NCBI GenBank assembly: GCA_021464415.1
Contig: CM038467.1
Location: forward strand, 12,913,411 to 12,977,410
DNA length: 64,000 nt
DNA from: Lonicera japonica
Lineage: Eukaryota > Streptophyta > Magnoliopsida > Dipsacales > Caprifoliaceae
Direction: 5' to 3'
In this document: in pieces, positions 1 to 11,328 of the stretch
Layout of the letters: every line of letters begins with the position of its first letter
Numbering within the stretch: position 1 is the first letter of the stretch
Made by a program: the position numbers and the translations under genes
Notes under the pieces: model-generated
Databases searched by the model: none
The model's input: only the letters and a program-made list of their open reading frames with translations
What the model was told of the DNA's origin: nothing

Positions 1-95
1 TTATTTATTTTTTATCTTTGTCGTCAATACCTAGAACATGTTACTCTTATGAGATGATATATAAAGTGCACCAAGAAACTACTGAATTTGCTAAC

Positions 96-1440
96 CTTCA
101 CTTCCCATGCGAAGGGCCTTGGTGAATGAGTTTGCACCAACTGGCAGTATCATGAATTCTTGCATGGCCAGATTATTTCCAGCATGGCTGCCTCCATTGA
201 TCACATTGAATGCAGGAACTGGCATAACAAGCTCCTTTGTTCCGGATATTTCTTGAATGTGCTTGTAAAGGGGTATTCTCTTTGCTCCTGCACCAGCTCG
301 ACATACACTTAGAGATACTCCAAGTATTGCATTAGCCCCCAGTTTCGACTTGTTTGGAGTTCCATCAATCTCCAGCATAATTGCATCAAAATCAGCTTGA
401 TTCCTTTGTATAGAATATAAGGATGAAGTGTCAAAACAATAACAAGTAACTGCAATTGTTAACAGAATAGAAACTTCAGATTTCAAATGGATGATTATTT
501 AAGCACAAGTTTAAATAGCATTCAGATTATCTTATGCTGTATCACTACAATTACGTTCTTAAATCTCAAGAATGAAATTTCTTCAACAACTCCATACCCA
601 GTAAATCATAGTTTTCTGAATTGGGAGAATAGGCAATGGTAAAGCTACTGAATTAAATCGAAGATACTTCTAATCCACAATCAAAAGGTAAAATTACACC
701 AACCTGATATCGGCTTAGTCCAAATGTTTGATGATTCAAAATGCACCTAGCAAAATATCTAATCATGGTAACTCAAATTCAGTACAACTGCAGAGAGAGG
801 AAAATGCACAACTAATTCAGCTATTGAACAATCTGTAGTTCTAGTTCCACGTTTACATCCAACATTAGGCGTGTGAACTATCAAACTCATTTTTTTTTTT
901 TCACTAATAAGTATCGAAGTCCATCTCAAACCCTTGTCTTATAGATCCTAAGAATTATCTTATAATCAAATTCTCTGACCCGATAAATTGTTAACAATAT
1001 AATCGGGACTTAGAGACTAAATTGATCTGTCATACATATCAAAACTAAAGAGTAGCAAGGAGTAACTAATTAAATAATAGCTAATCAGTGAAACATGTAC
1101 GTACATGGAAACCAGATGAAATGATCAAATGATGAATCTTGTCGTATATTAGGCATTGAATCTGGCTATCACAATTCCTAATAGAATTAATTAACTTAAA
1201 ACAATAGCAACAAATACATACAATATATACTGATGCATGGAAAAAAATATGAATCACCTGACATCAAGGCCAAGGAGTTTAGGACCTAGGGTTTCATTAA
1301 TGTTGTTGACAGCAGTGAGTACACCTCTACCTCCATAAACGCTGTTATCACCGTCTCTGAGCTCCAATGCCTCATAGATCCCTCTGGATGCGCCACTTGG
1401 CACGGCCGATCGGTACAAGTCATCGGTGATAAGATCAACC
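96..1440 (-). CDS. ENO1: Plastid-type enolase (ENO1-like), two internal exons, 5' side broken
   Basis: Enolase interconverts 2-phosphoglycerate and phosphoenolpyruvate; the wording of these exons fits the plastid isoform ENO1 of higher plants better than the cytosolic one. Exon A (1258-1440) encodes the segment around [20 protein letters not shown], and exon B (96-403) runs from [10 protein letters not shown] through [20 protein letters not shown] to ALRMGSE. Both donors are GT (1256-1257; 94-95), the acceptor of exon B is AG (404-405), and the reading phase is kept across the 854-bp intron. The gene continues past the left edge. Two oddities: the sequence upstream of exon A offers no AG acceptor and hits an in-frame stop within a few codons, so homology stops abruptly at 1440/1441; and the usual GASTG metal-loop motif reads GASRG. 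It may therefore be a 5'-truncated copy, although the visible exons are otherwise open. Gene identity is secure, functionality is not. Confidence 0.85.
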
Positions 1441-2280
1441 AAATATAATCAGGTAAAATTAAAAAAAAATTATAATAAAAATGAAATTACCACTTTATTA
1501 TATAATATTTCATGTTATTAATTTAAGTAATTTATAGATATTACATTGCATAAATATAAAGTGTATCGCAAAAATAGTAGACAAATAAATTAGAATAAAC
1601 AATATTTATTCAAGGTGTTTTGGGAGTTCAAAGAGGAGACTGGGTGGAATTATTACTTATACACTCCTGTGTATAAATATTTATTTATTTATTTTATTGC
1701 CAAAATCCCCATATTCTTCATAGAGCACTTTAAAAAACAATTCAATTCCTTAACAGTTAATTGGGTAGTAGAGACTAGCAGACCGTTTGGATGGAAGGAA
1801 TATGAAGGAAGGGAAAGGAAAAGAGGAATGATGGATTGCATTTTTTTTGTTTGGATAGAATATTTAAAGAGATCAGAATGAAAATGGAAGGAGTGGGAGG
1901 GAGTGTCATTCCTCTTTATTCCCTTACTTTCTTTCCTTCTAATATTGGGATGATTGGAAAAGAAATGAAACCCTTTTAATAAACAATTTACCTTTTTAAT
2001 AAATTATATTCTTTTCCTTCTTTTATCCAAACAGAGTTTTTTTCATTCACTCCCTTTCCTTCGTAACTATCCAAATAATAATAAAATTAAACTTATTCCA
2101 TTCCATTCCATTCATTTTATTTTCATCATGATTAATCATTTCCTTTTCACTCGTCCTTTCAATCCGAACAGACTGTAGAGATAAACATAGCTTAAACCAA
2201 CAAGAATCTACCCATCACCATTACGGCATTACCATAACACCTAACAAAAAATTGTATATAACAATCCATCCATCTATATA
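1441..2280. other. Gene-free AT-rich stretch with a MITE-like block
   Basis: No coding region is recognised. Roughly 1775-2182 looks like a small inverted-repeat element: the left end reads CAGACCGTTTGGAT and the right end, reverse-complemented, CAGTCTGTTCGGATT, with purine-rich sequence inside the left half and pyrimidine-rich sequence inside the right half. The edges and target duplication are not clear. Confidence 0.45.
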
Positions 2281-2288
2281 TGTAACCC

Positions 2289-3432
2289 CAGTGGCGGAGC
2301 CAGGATTTTGGTTCAAGTGGGGCCAAACTACCACACTAACAAAAATTTTTTTGCATATACAATAATAAAGCCAAAATTAAAATATTATATTAAAATACTT
2401 AACGTCTTATACATCAAAAATCAAAATAGCATATATTTAGTTACAACATTCCCCTTCGAGACTTCATATTTCCACTCCTATTTTACTAAAATATTTCTCC
2501 ATTTTGTTTCTGAAAAATAAAGAATGATATACTAAAATTAATTATATATTTTAAAATATTTTTATCAACTCAATATTCAACCTACTATAACCAACAAACA
2601 CATATATCAATTTATTAAATAACAATCTAATAAAGAAATTAACTTCAATAATCAAATTAAAATTTAATAAACAAATAATCAACATCAATAAATAAATTCT
2701 TAATATTCAAAATTTTAACATATTAATCTAAATATATACTAGAAAGTCTAGAATAATCAACATCAATAAACAAATAATCAACATCAATAAATAAATTCTT
2801 AATATTCAAAATTTTAAAACATCAATAATCAAATATATACTAGAAAGTCTAGAATAATCAACATCAATAAACAAATAATCAACATCAATAAATAAATTCT
2901 TGATATTCAAAATTTTAAAACAATATATATAAAATTATAGAAAAGAAATCTAACCTCAAATAGTCAAATACCAAAGTAAATGAAGAATAAAAATGAAGAG
3001 AAGAGATGAACGCCTGCTACTTGCAAAAAAAAAAATGAACGGAAGTTGCTGTTTGCAAAGTAAATGAAGAGAAAAAATGGAGAGAAGCGAAAAAACGGCA
3101 GCTGCTGCTGCTACCTGTTTGCTATTGCTGCTGCTACTGCTGTCTCTTTCTTTCTAACCTAAAATCCTAACCTTATATAAAATACAAACTAGCGCCTCCA
3201 ACTATTAAAGCTAATAACACGCATCCCCCCGCCTAAGTTTTCAACCTTACAAAACAGCCCTCCCGCTCTAGCTCACTCGGCCCAAAATTACTGCCGCCCA
3301 AAGTTAATTCCATGTTGGCCCCTCTTGTTTCCTTTCTCGCACAAAGCACCCTATACTAAAAAAAAAAAATTTTTTTTTTTAAGCCCAGGTGGGGCCATGG
3401 CCCCACCTCGCCCCTTCATCCCTCCGCCCCTG
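2289..3432. mobile_element. Non-autonomous hAT-type DNA transposon
   Basis: The element opens with CAGTGGCGGAGCCAGGATTT and closes with a CCTCCGCCCCTG end that is its imperfect inverse. It is flanked on both sides by the identical 8-bp sequence tgtaaccc (2281-2288 and 3433-3440), the target duplication size of hAT transposases. The 1144-bp interior has no transposase reading frame, so it must be mobilised in trans. Subterminal GTGGGGCC / GGCCCCAC blocks are also inverted relative to each other. Confidence 0.9.
2671..2925. repeat. About 101-bp tandem repeat inside the hAT element
   Basis: A unit containing CTAGAAAGTCTAG followed by AATAATCAACATCAATAA recurs with a period of 101 bp (CTAGAAAGTCTAG starts at 2739 and 2840), about two and a half copies in all. 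It explains part of the element's AT-rich interior. Confidence 0.8.
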
Positions 3433-3440
3433 TGTAACCC

Positions 3441-4256
3441 TATATCTACACCACCTTCTTTCATAATTACCTCAACGGGCCTCTTAGTCTTTCCTTAAGT
3501 GACTCCGTTAAAAGCTTTCCGTCATTGCGCCTTTCACCGTTAATAGATCTTTTTGACAGTCAATCGACGTATCCAAGTATCCTTGGTTTTGTTGACAACT
3601 CTATGAATACTCTGGATAGACCCCTTGCAGAATTCTATTTTTTTTTTTTATGGAATTCAAAGTATTCATATACTAAAATAATAAACGGCCCCATATTTAA
3701 AAAAAAAATTTTAATTTAATTATCTAAAGTGCAATTTGTTACCAGCTATTTCCATTTTTTTATCAACAAGCACATCCTAAGTTTAATACAAATAGTAATT
3801 AAGCATATAACTTGAGATATAAAAATGGTCAATCCATAACGACTATGACCGATTGATCTTTCACTGGACATTCTCAAGTTAGCCTACAAGGCTCGAGCAT
3901 TAATTGGCCCAAGCCTAAAACGAGGTCCAAGATACTTTAGGCTTCACTCCCATTCTATTTCTTTATATCAAGGAAAAAAAAATGTGCGTGCGCATTTTCA
4001 AATATTGTACAAGTATTTAACACGCTACATGTATTTCTCATGTAAAGATGGAGGAAATTTTATGGTTATAAAAATGTATTTCATAATAAGAAGATTCATT
4101 GCTAAATATTATAATCAACCGACGAAATAATTCGCTTTAGAGTGTGGCTACTCTTATAAAATAATACAATGATAAATATACTCACGTATTTTTAATATGG
4201 GCTCTTGGAACACATATTAGATTTTTGGTTTTTTATGTAATTTTAAAAGTATTTTT
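3441..4256. other. Gene-free stretch
   Basis: AT-rich sequence with poly-A and poly-T runs. I see no splice-consistent coding exon, RNA gene or element border here. Confidence 0.5.
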
Positions 4257-5396
4257 GGGTGTTCTTAAATGCACTCACAAAATTAGTCTTCTCACCCCAT
4301 TAAATCTTTAAGAAATCTTGCACTTCACTACAATGGTGGGGTGAGTTTACTAAAACAATGTAAGGAACGATAAAGTTTCGTTGCTAAAGCTAGAAACATT
4401 AAATAATATTAATTTTTTCATTAATATAAGATATTATAAATAAAATTTACATCGTTCTAAATAAATTTTATTAAATTTTTTGTATAAATAGTATTTCCAA
4501 GATAAAGAATATTCATTGTAATAAATACAGTTTTAACAATTATATAATATCTTATTATTTATTGTTCTTAAATGGTTATTATTTATATTTTAAATTTGTT
4601 TAAAATTTTATTTTTATCAAATAAGTAAATATAAGTCTTAATTGACTACACCAAAAATATTAAAAGATCAATTTGTCATATGTATATATATATATATCAT
4701 ACGAATAAAATTTTTGAGTGACGCTGAATATAAAAATTATATCCAAGAGAAATTGGTTAAAGAAAAAAATCTCCTTAAAGAACAATTTAATAGTAAATGC
4801 TTCAAAATAAGAAACCAATATAATTATCATCAATGGTACATAGCCACCAAAATCACATAAAATTACAAGCAATGATTTTGAGAATCATAAACCAATATAA
4901 ATAGGCTAATTAAATTTGTCCATGTTTAAAAGGATATATATATATATATATATATATGAGAACAAAACCCTAAAATCCTAAGGCCGTATAAGATCTAAAA
5001 AATTAAAATCAGGCACAATTACAAAAACAAAATCAAAAGAATAATCATTCCAAGTAAAAACTAAAAACCAAAAAAATTTAAGATATATAAAAATCTATTT
5101 GCAAGGGCTTATTGTCCTTATAATTGGTTGGCTTTGCGCTTTCTTTGTTTTTCGGTTTTAGTTTATAAGATGAACTATTTTCATAGTTGTGCTGGTGTTT
5201 TGTTGTTAAAAAAAATATGATGGAGAAGAAAAAACCTTAGGCAAAAAAAAGAAGAGAATAACGATGATTTTTTTCTAGGATATAATTTGGGGTGAGAAGA
5301 AAGTTTTTCTCGCTATTTTTTAAGTTATGTTTGACTTAGTTTTAAATTTTAGTAGGGTGAAAAGATTGATTTTGTGAGTGCATTTAAGCAATACCC
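4257..5396. mobile_element. Probable foldback-type element defined by inverted arms
   Basis: The arm at 4257-4298 (gggtgttcttaaatgcactc and following) is the near inverse of 5354-5396 (gtgagtgcatttaagcaata). The 1.05-kb interior is AT-rich with (TA)n tracts at 4685-4697 and about 4932-4957 and no coding signal. Outer borders and target duplication could not be fixed, so the true element is probably somewhat larger. Confidence 0.5.
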
Positions 5397-5452
5397 TTTT
5401 TTAAACTACAAAATGAAGCTCTCATATAATTTGGTATTATTGTTTTAATTAA

Positions 5453-5852
5453 GGGTGATATTATTTACAACCTTCCATATTTGTCACAAACACCCTTTGT
5501 CACAAACACTTTCACTAAGGTAATTTTTTTAATCACTAACACCCTTCTAAGACTCGCCTAATGAGAGGTGAGTGCAGCCACACACACTCACCTCATTTAG
5601 GGAGAATTTGTTTGTAAGAAATTCGCCTAATATTAAGCAATGGATTACTGGAGACACGCTCCAATGAGAGGTGAAGTATACTTACATAAGCTCGGTTTAC
5701 ATGAAGAGAGTGTTATTAAGTACTTACCTTAAAATCATGCAATGAAGGGGGGTGTTTGTGATAAATAAGAGAGTTATTAAAATGTGTTTTTAATTAAATT
5801 TTAGAAGAGAGTACTTGAGACAACATATTTGAGGGTGTAAATAACACCACCT
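5453..5852. mobile_element. MITE with TTAATTAA flanks
   Basis: The left end reads GGGTGATATTATTTACAACC and the right end, reverse-complemented, AGGTGGTGTTATTTACACCC. Both sides are flanked by ttaattaa (5445-5452 and 5853-5860). Length 400 bp and no coding capacity fit a MITE. The flank is itself a palindrome, so it could be a PIF/Harbinger-type TTA/TAA duplication rather than a true 8-bp one. Confidence 0.65.
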
Positions 5853-5993
5853 TTAATTAATTGGTGGGTGATATCTAACGCATATCACTCGATCTTACTA
5901 TCTATTGCAACCAAGAGCATTTTTGAATGGGATGCGTAAAATTATTGTGTAAATTGTAATTGTAAAGTGGGTTATGTACATAAAATTATAGTT

Positions 5994-6451
5994 AGAGCAT
6001 CCACACCGAGTATGCTAAATGAGCAAATTTAACATACCCGAGTTTACAGCGGAGAAAGTAAATGGGTAAAAATTACGCTTGTATGGTAGATAGTGAGTAA
6101 ACTTACCATTTCGGTAAATTTTAATTATACGAGTGAAAGACAATTATATTGCTTATACAAGTAAAAGACATTTGTACCAAAATAAAAAAAAAAAAAAAAA
6201 AAGAAACAAACATACGACGCTAGAACGCTCGTATAACCATTTCTTTTTCTTTTTTTAAATAACCCATACGAGGGTGGGAGCCTTGTATGGAAATTTCCCT
6301 TCTTTTATTTTTTAAGTTAAAAATTCATAAAGGTAAAAATCGCTCGTATTACTATTTTTATGCCATTTTCACTATAGGCAACCTTGAAAACTTAGTAATC
6401 AAAAAAGCAAATTTGCCTCTAAAATTTACCACATTCACCGTGGATGATCTT
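5994..6451. mobile_element. MITE with GAGCATCC-type ends
   Basis: The left end AGAGCATCCACACCGAGTA and the inverted right end AAGATCATCCACGGTGAATG match imperfectly, and an inner AAATTTGC block is also inverted. The surrounding host sequence (gtgggttatgtacataaaatt) occurs on both sides, before and after the element, suggesting a local duplication. The interior is AT-rich and non-coding. Confidence 0.55.
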
Positions 6452-7025
6452 ATAAAGTGGGTTATAATTGTAAAGTCGGTTATGTACATAAAATTCTAAT
6501 TGTAAATTCTAAATTTTAGACAAACTCATTTGTCTCTTCAACAATTTCATTTAGGAAAATATTTTTTTTACTCACAATTTTTATCATACATTTTTATTGG
6601 ATATATTAATACGAATTATATTTTTATTATAATTTATAAATATACAACCTATATAATATATATCAATAGAGGAAGAATCTAAAGAGGACCATTTATTTGG
6701 TCCTCAAATGCGGACCAATCGTTTTGAGGGAATAAATAGATGAATTTTTTTATGAAACTTGATGAGGATGATCTCCACGATTAGTAGATCATCTCCACCA
6801 AATTCTCTCATGGCTAAAAAATTCAATCGAGAAGTGAGTTCCAAATCACCAAACATCTTTAAATTTTAACGGCATTTAGAAAAGAAAAGAAAAAAGATGA
6901 GATTATCTTCTCAAATGGCTCCGGCCAAATTAAACTCGTCGCCGCCTCAGCCATGTTATCGGAAAACCTTCATTTGTCCTGTGAGGTCTTGAATTAGACA
7001 GCCATCTCACCGCTAAGGCATTTAA
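6452..7025. other. Gene-free stretch sharing blocks with the next element
   Basis: Non-coding. It contains two blocks that recur inside the neighbouring element: CTCTCATGGCTAAAAAATTC (near 6805 and again near 7397) and GTCGCCGCCTCAGCCATGTT (near 6939 and again near 7592). Confidence 0.5.
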
Positions 7026-7692
7026 GCATCGTTTGATTGGGTATTAAAAAATGAGATGAAATTATTTACCCTTTTTTTATAATACCTTGTTTGATTCGCA
7101 AAATAATCGGTCCGCTGGGATTACTAATACCGGACTAACTTAAGATTGGTCACTCTTTGTGGTAAATTTATACCAGGAGGAGGTGGTATTGTTTATATCA
7201 TGATCAACATAAATACTAACAATATCCGATAAATGCAGCTTTGTTTGGTTTAAACTCGTGCGTAAAAGATGAGGTCCAACGAACATCGCCGTATGGCAGA
7301 AATTACTTTGACCGAGGGAACAGAGAGAGAAAAAGGGTAGCTCTAGAGTATAACTTTGCTAACCCTACCTAATTTACGGTCACTGTGATTCTCTTCTCTC
7401 ATGGCTAAAAAATTCAACAGATTTCCAAATATTTTTTTATACCAAATATTTTTTATTAGCATTTAGTCCAAAATAAAATCCCAAATGCGAGTTAGAAAAA
7501 AAGAATCAAACATGGTATTAACGTCAACATGAGATTATCACAGTATTAATACTGCATAAATGGCAAACAAAGTATTGGTATTAAATTAATACGTCGCCGC
7601 CTCAGCCATGTTATCGGAAAAGCTTCATTTGTACTGTTAATACTGGTATTCAATTAATCTCACTGACCTTAATACCTGAATCAAACGAAGCG
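7026..7692. mobile_element. Tourist-like inverted-repeat element
   Basis: The left terminus GCATCGTTTGATTGGGTATT and the inverted right terminus CGCTTCGTTTGATTCAGGTA correspond, and TTAA flanks both sides (7022-7025; 7693-7696), as expected of PIF/Harbinger MITEs that duplicate TTA/TAA. The inside carries two sequence blocks also present just left of the element, so the interior may hold copied flanking DNA. Confidence 0.6.
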
Positions 7693-7696
7693 TTAA

Positions 7697-8699
7697 TAAC
7701 TTAGAATCAATAATTCAATATATATCTGGTTATTTTAACCGTAAATAGCTTGAATCTGTGAGTTTTGGGGTACAATATATTTTTGAATGTTTTAATACAT
7801 ATATTGGCAGCAAGAATTTGATGGAAATTTGTGCCTATACATAACAAATTCATATATTCAAAAGCATTTAATTGCTATGCTTTCTCTTAAAAGAAGCTTG
7901 CAATCTGAAGTTCTACAAACTAAGTGGAGAATAGCACTTTTTAATATTCTAGATAGATCTAACCATGGTTTACCTTCAATGTTTAGTTTTTGCTGGAAAC
8001 GACAAAGTAAGATCTATAGAATAAAGCAATAAGGTTTCCTTGATACAGCGAAATGAGAGGCGTAACAGCCAATTTGCCATGGGTTGTTGGGCGGGTGGTT
8101 TTCGGCTACCGGGTTACGAGGGACAACGTCGGATGCTGGTTTTCCGGTGGAGTTTGTGTGGACTAGGTTTGGTTAGGGAAGATGATGGTTTTTTTACTTT
8201 ACATTTTATAAATGTTTGCTGATTTAAAAATGAGTTGGATTCTTGAGCCAATGAGCAAGAAGGTTATGGTGATCCTAAATGAGGTAAGATCAATAAATTT
8301 GGTACTGGTAACTCTAGAAGAAGGACAAAGTGAGGTGAGTATTGAACATAATAAAGAGAGATAATGCATGGATAAAAAGAGAAACTTAAAACTTATATAG
8401 GTAAGTAAAATACACGGTCTCTTATAAAAACTTAGTTAAGATAGATTCTACATGATCACTATAACATAAAAAAATTTACACATAGCTAAGTTGATAGATT
8501 TTAAGGATAGTGTTAATAAATATAATATATGTAAAAAAAATTAAATCTTGCATAAAAATATGTATATTATTTAATTTATATTGTACATTTATTTTTTTAT
8601 ATTTAAATTCTTATAAAAGCACACGTAATACTATTCCAAATTTTAAACAAGCGTTCAAGATGCTTAAATCTCCTTTGAAAAAGTCCCTTTTTTTTGTTA
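7697..8699. other. Gene-free stretch
   Basis: AT-rich sequence with short, unrecognised open frames only. No domain, splice pattern or RNA gene is evident up to the target duplication of the downstream LTR element. Confidence 0.5.
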
Positions 8700-8704
8700 T
8701 GGCC

Positions 8705-8995
8705 TGTTAAATTATACAACACAAGAAATAGAGAAATTATATTAATGAGCAAGAAATCCACAAGGGGTTACATTGTTACAATCTCACATCTATTTACAAT
8801 GGAATTGACATGAATATATATACAAGTAAAGAAGGAAACAAGAAGCCTAAAATGAGGAAGAAAGGAGGAGACAAGGAGGGAAACATGGAGGAGGGAATAA
8901 AGGAAAAGAAGAATAATTCTAAGCTTTAATAATTACAAATAATAATGCTAATTTATGTTGGAGAATATCATCATTCAATATCATCATTTCTAACA
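8705..8995 (-). repeat. 3' LTR of copy 1
   Basis: 291 bp from TGTTAAATTATACAACAC to ATATCATCATTTCTAACA on the plus strand. It matches the partner LTR at 12228-12518 throughout. Being next to the polypurine tract, it is the downstream LTR of the minus-strand element. Confidence 0.95.
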
Positions 8996-9012
8996 CCCCC
9001 CCTCAAACTCAA
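8996..9012 (-). other. Polypurine tract of copy 1
   Basis: On the minus strand the sequence TTGAGTTTGAGGGGGGG directly precedes the 3' LTR, the position and composition of the plus-strand DNA priming site of LTR retrotransposons. Confidence 0.85.
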
Positions 9013-9354
9013 GGGGTATGAAGAGACCAACTTGAGTTTGAAGAGGTGAGGAAGCTACCAAACAACTATTGATGTGTCGCCGGCTCCGGTGGTGGAGAAT
9101 GTGTTTGGTTCTATGAAACCGACGGTGGAAAAGACTCGGTGTAGAGTGTGACGGTTCGCCACTAGTCGGCGACGGTAGGGGCAACGGTGGCGGTGGTGGT
9201 GGTGTGAGAGAAAGAGAAGTATGAGAGATCCAGGGAGAAGTATGGATCTGGGTAAGACAAGGGAGTGGTGAGAGCTAAGAAGGAGCTGAGGGGGATGGTG
9301 GTTGATAAGGGGACACCCGGAAGGGGTTTGGGTGTCGGCGGTTGAGTCGTATTT

Positions 9355-9564
9355 TCAGGCGGTGGGGGCGGCAGTGGCGGAGACAGCGAAGGTAGAAGAT
9401 GCGATTAAGCAAATGTATTTGTCAGATCTGAAATCTGGCATGGTATCTGGATGGCGCTGCGAGAGGGCGCGCCGGAGGGATTCGGAGATGCGCATAGTGG
9501 CGCGGTTGTTGATGAGGCTCTTAGGGATCCGAAGCTTGGATACGAGAAAATGGAATTTTGTTTT

Positions 9565-9595
<31 letters not shown>

Positions 9596-9735
9596 GACAT
9601 GTTCGATGATTGACCGACAGACGGAACGGCGGTAACGGCGATGACGGGAGCCGACGGAACGGCGAGGTCCGGTGTAGAATTTCCGGAGGAAAAAACTTGA
9701 TCTGAATACGCGAGCAGTACGTATAACAGTAACAA
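9355..9735 (-). other. Second conserved open frame of copy 1, function unknown
   Basis: A 126-codon frame begins MLLLYVLLAYSDQVFSSG, continues through an Ala/Pro/Val-rich part, then a lysine run encoded by a long A tract, then TKFHFLVSKLRIPKSL. The first 70 or so residues recur in copy 2 (47691 onward), where the frame diverges and ends earlier. The A tract differs in length between copies yet the frame after it is kept. No family is recognised; it may be only 3' untranslated sequence. Confidence 0.35.
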
Positions 9736-9820
9736 GAAATTGAATCAGAATACTTGGAGGTACAGCGAAAGGCGACCCGCCGGAAATATTAAATTGAAGA
9801 GATTGAATATATATAGATAT

Positions 9821-9869
<49 letters not shown>

Positions 9870-10011
9870 GAGGTGGAAGAGTAGCAGTGGTGCTAGTAGT
9901 CAATGATGGCCCTTTCTTTGGTTTTGGTTTTAGAGAGATAAACTGAAGTTTCGATATGAGAGGCGAGAGGTTTCCGAGGGTGTTGGTGGTGCGGAAGGAA
10001 GGGAACACACA

Positions 10012-11328
10012 TTATTGAGATAAAAAAGAGAAAGGCGATGGATTCTGAGAATCATCAGCACCAAAATTCAAGATATCAGTGAAGTTAGAAGCAGAGAGCG
10101 AATTGTATCCTATATCTCCTAAGGTAGTCCAATCCGGAGTCATTAATCCGGCAACCTCCGCAACAGAACTAATTTGAGGAGACCCCTTTGAGAAACCATC
10201 CAAAGCAACTTGGTAATCTGACAGAGTCGGATATGCCGGCATATCCACTGCTGTCAGAGGATCCCCGTGTTCTGAAAGATTCACGGTCGGTAGATGGATA
10301 TCAGGGGTTGATGAAAGGAGCTTTAAAAAACTTTTGTAGTGAGGATGCTCCAACAAATCTTCCTGGGTCGGAAGAACCCCAGGTTCTAGAGGATTCTCTG
10401 AGGGGCCAGATGGAGAAGCGAAGGAGCCTGGTGGGTGAGCAAGGGAGTCGGATGGATTGGCCCTTGAGGAACTTGCAGGAGGGTTAAAGGAGCCAGGTGG
10501 AGAGGCAAAGGAGCCGGATGGGTGAGTAAAGGAGCCGGATGGAGAAGCGAAGGAGCCTGGTGGGTGAGCAAGGGAGTCAGATGGATTGGCCCTTGAGGAA
10601 CTTGCAGGAGGGTTAAAGGAGCCAGGTGGAGAGGCAAAGGAGCCGGATGGGTGAGTAAAGAAGCCGGATGGAGAAGCGAAGGAGCCTGGTGGGTGAGCAA
10701 GGGAGTCGGATGGATTGGCCCTTGAGGAACTTGCAGGAGGGTTAAAGGGGCCAGGTGGAGAGGCAAAGGAGTCGGATGGGTGAGTAAAGGAGCCTGATGG
10801 GTAGGCAAATGACCTGGAGGCTGGAGATTTCTCCGGCAGTTTTCCGGTCGAACGGTGGCGGCGTCGACCAGAGCCGGATGGAGAAGCGAAGGAGCCTGGT
10901 GGGTGAGCAAGGGAGTCGGATGGATTGGCCCTTGAGGAACTTGCAGGAGGGACAAAGGAAAATGACGGATTAATCCTGGGAGACTCGCTGTCCAGTCGAG
11001 CCTCCAACGCCGTCATTCGTGACTGCAGAGCCTCAAGCTTTTGATCAAGAGAGGTAAGGAGGGCAGCGCATCCACCAGCAGGATTTAGGATTCTTGCCTT
11101 AGCTTCAAATAGAAACGAATCGAGAGTTTCACGATGTTTGTGATCCGGTACGTGTTGTAAAAAAAATTCAACACTTTTTACCCCGAAAACGGAAAAGATT
11201 GTGTGATAATCTCGACGATGATACGCATTTGGAAAGATTTTAACTGATTCACAAGAAGGAGGACAAGCTCTGCGGCGAAAAGAGCAGGCAGGACATGGAG
11301 TACCTCGCTGGCGGATGCTGATCGACAT
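10012..11328 (-). CDS. LOB-domain (LBD-like) protein encoded inside LTR retrotransposon copy 1
   Basis: LBD proteins are plant-specific DNA-binding regulators of organ boundaries and development. This 438-residue frame has the LOB zinc motif C-x2-C-x6-C-x3-C at Cys12, Cys15, Cys22 and Cys26 (CPACSFRRRACPPSC), a divergent GAS block from about 37 to 87 (FGVKSVEFF in place of FGAS, ending NPAGGC), and a Leu heptad coiled coil at about 91-112 (L91, L98, M105, L112), the class I LBD layout. After that comes a Pro/Ser-rich region with 43-residue repeats, a basic patch GRRRHR, and an acidic-to-neutral tail ending PFSFLSQ. The frame is open 59 codons further upstream, but that upstream ATG is ATA in copy 2, so the start at 11328 is preferred. 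Seven residues differ from copy 2. No intron is present, as expected after reverse transcription. Whether the protein binds DNA is inference. Confidence 0.85.
   Translation of the reverse strand: MSISIRQRGTPCPACSFRRRACPPSCESVKIFPNAYHRRDYHTIFSVFGVKSVEFFLQHVPDHKHRETLDSFLFEAKARILNPAGGCAALLTSLDQKLEALQSRMTALEARLDSESPRINPSFSFVPPASSSRANPSDSLAHPPGSFASPSGSGRRRHRSTGKLPEKSPASRSFAYPSGSFTHPSDSFASPPGPFNPPASSSRANPSDSLAHPPGSFASPSGFFTHPSGSFASPPGSFNPPASSSRANPSDSLAHPPGSFASPSGSFTHPSGSFASPPGSFNPPASSSRANPSDSLAHPPGSFASPSGPSENPLEPGVLPTQEDLLEHPHYKSFLKLLSSTPDIHLPTVNLSEHGDPLTAVDMPAYPTLSDYQVALDGFSKGSPQISSVAEVAGLMTPDWTTLGDIGYNSLSASNFTDILNFGADDSQNPSPFSFLSQ
10400..10955 (-). repeat. 129-bp coding tandem repeats in the copy 1 LOB ORF
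   Basis: The block containing FNPPASSSRANPSDSLAHPP recurs with a 129-bp (43-residue) period, about three full copies plus a separated first copy. The period is a multiple of three, so copy-number change would keep the frame. The same array lies at 46490-47040 in copy 2. Confidence 0.9.

Noticed and set aside
10188..10487. Opposite-strand frame overlapping the LOB ORF (and 46959-47249)
   Set aside because: Antisense shadow of the repetitive coding region with no domain.
10386..10955. 189-codon frame inside the copy 1 LOB ORF (and its twin at 46482-47051)
   Set aside because: It is an out-of-frame reading of the 129-bp repeats; its length follows from the repeat period being divisible by three.
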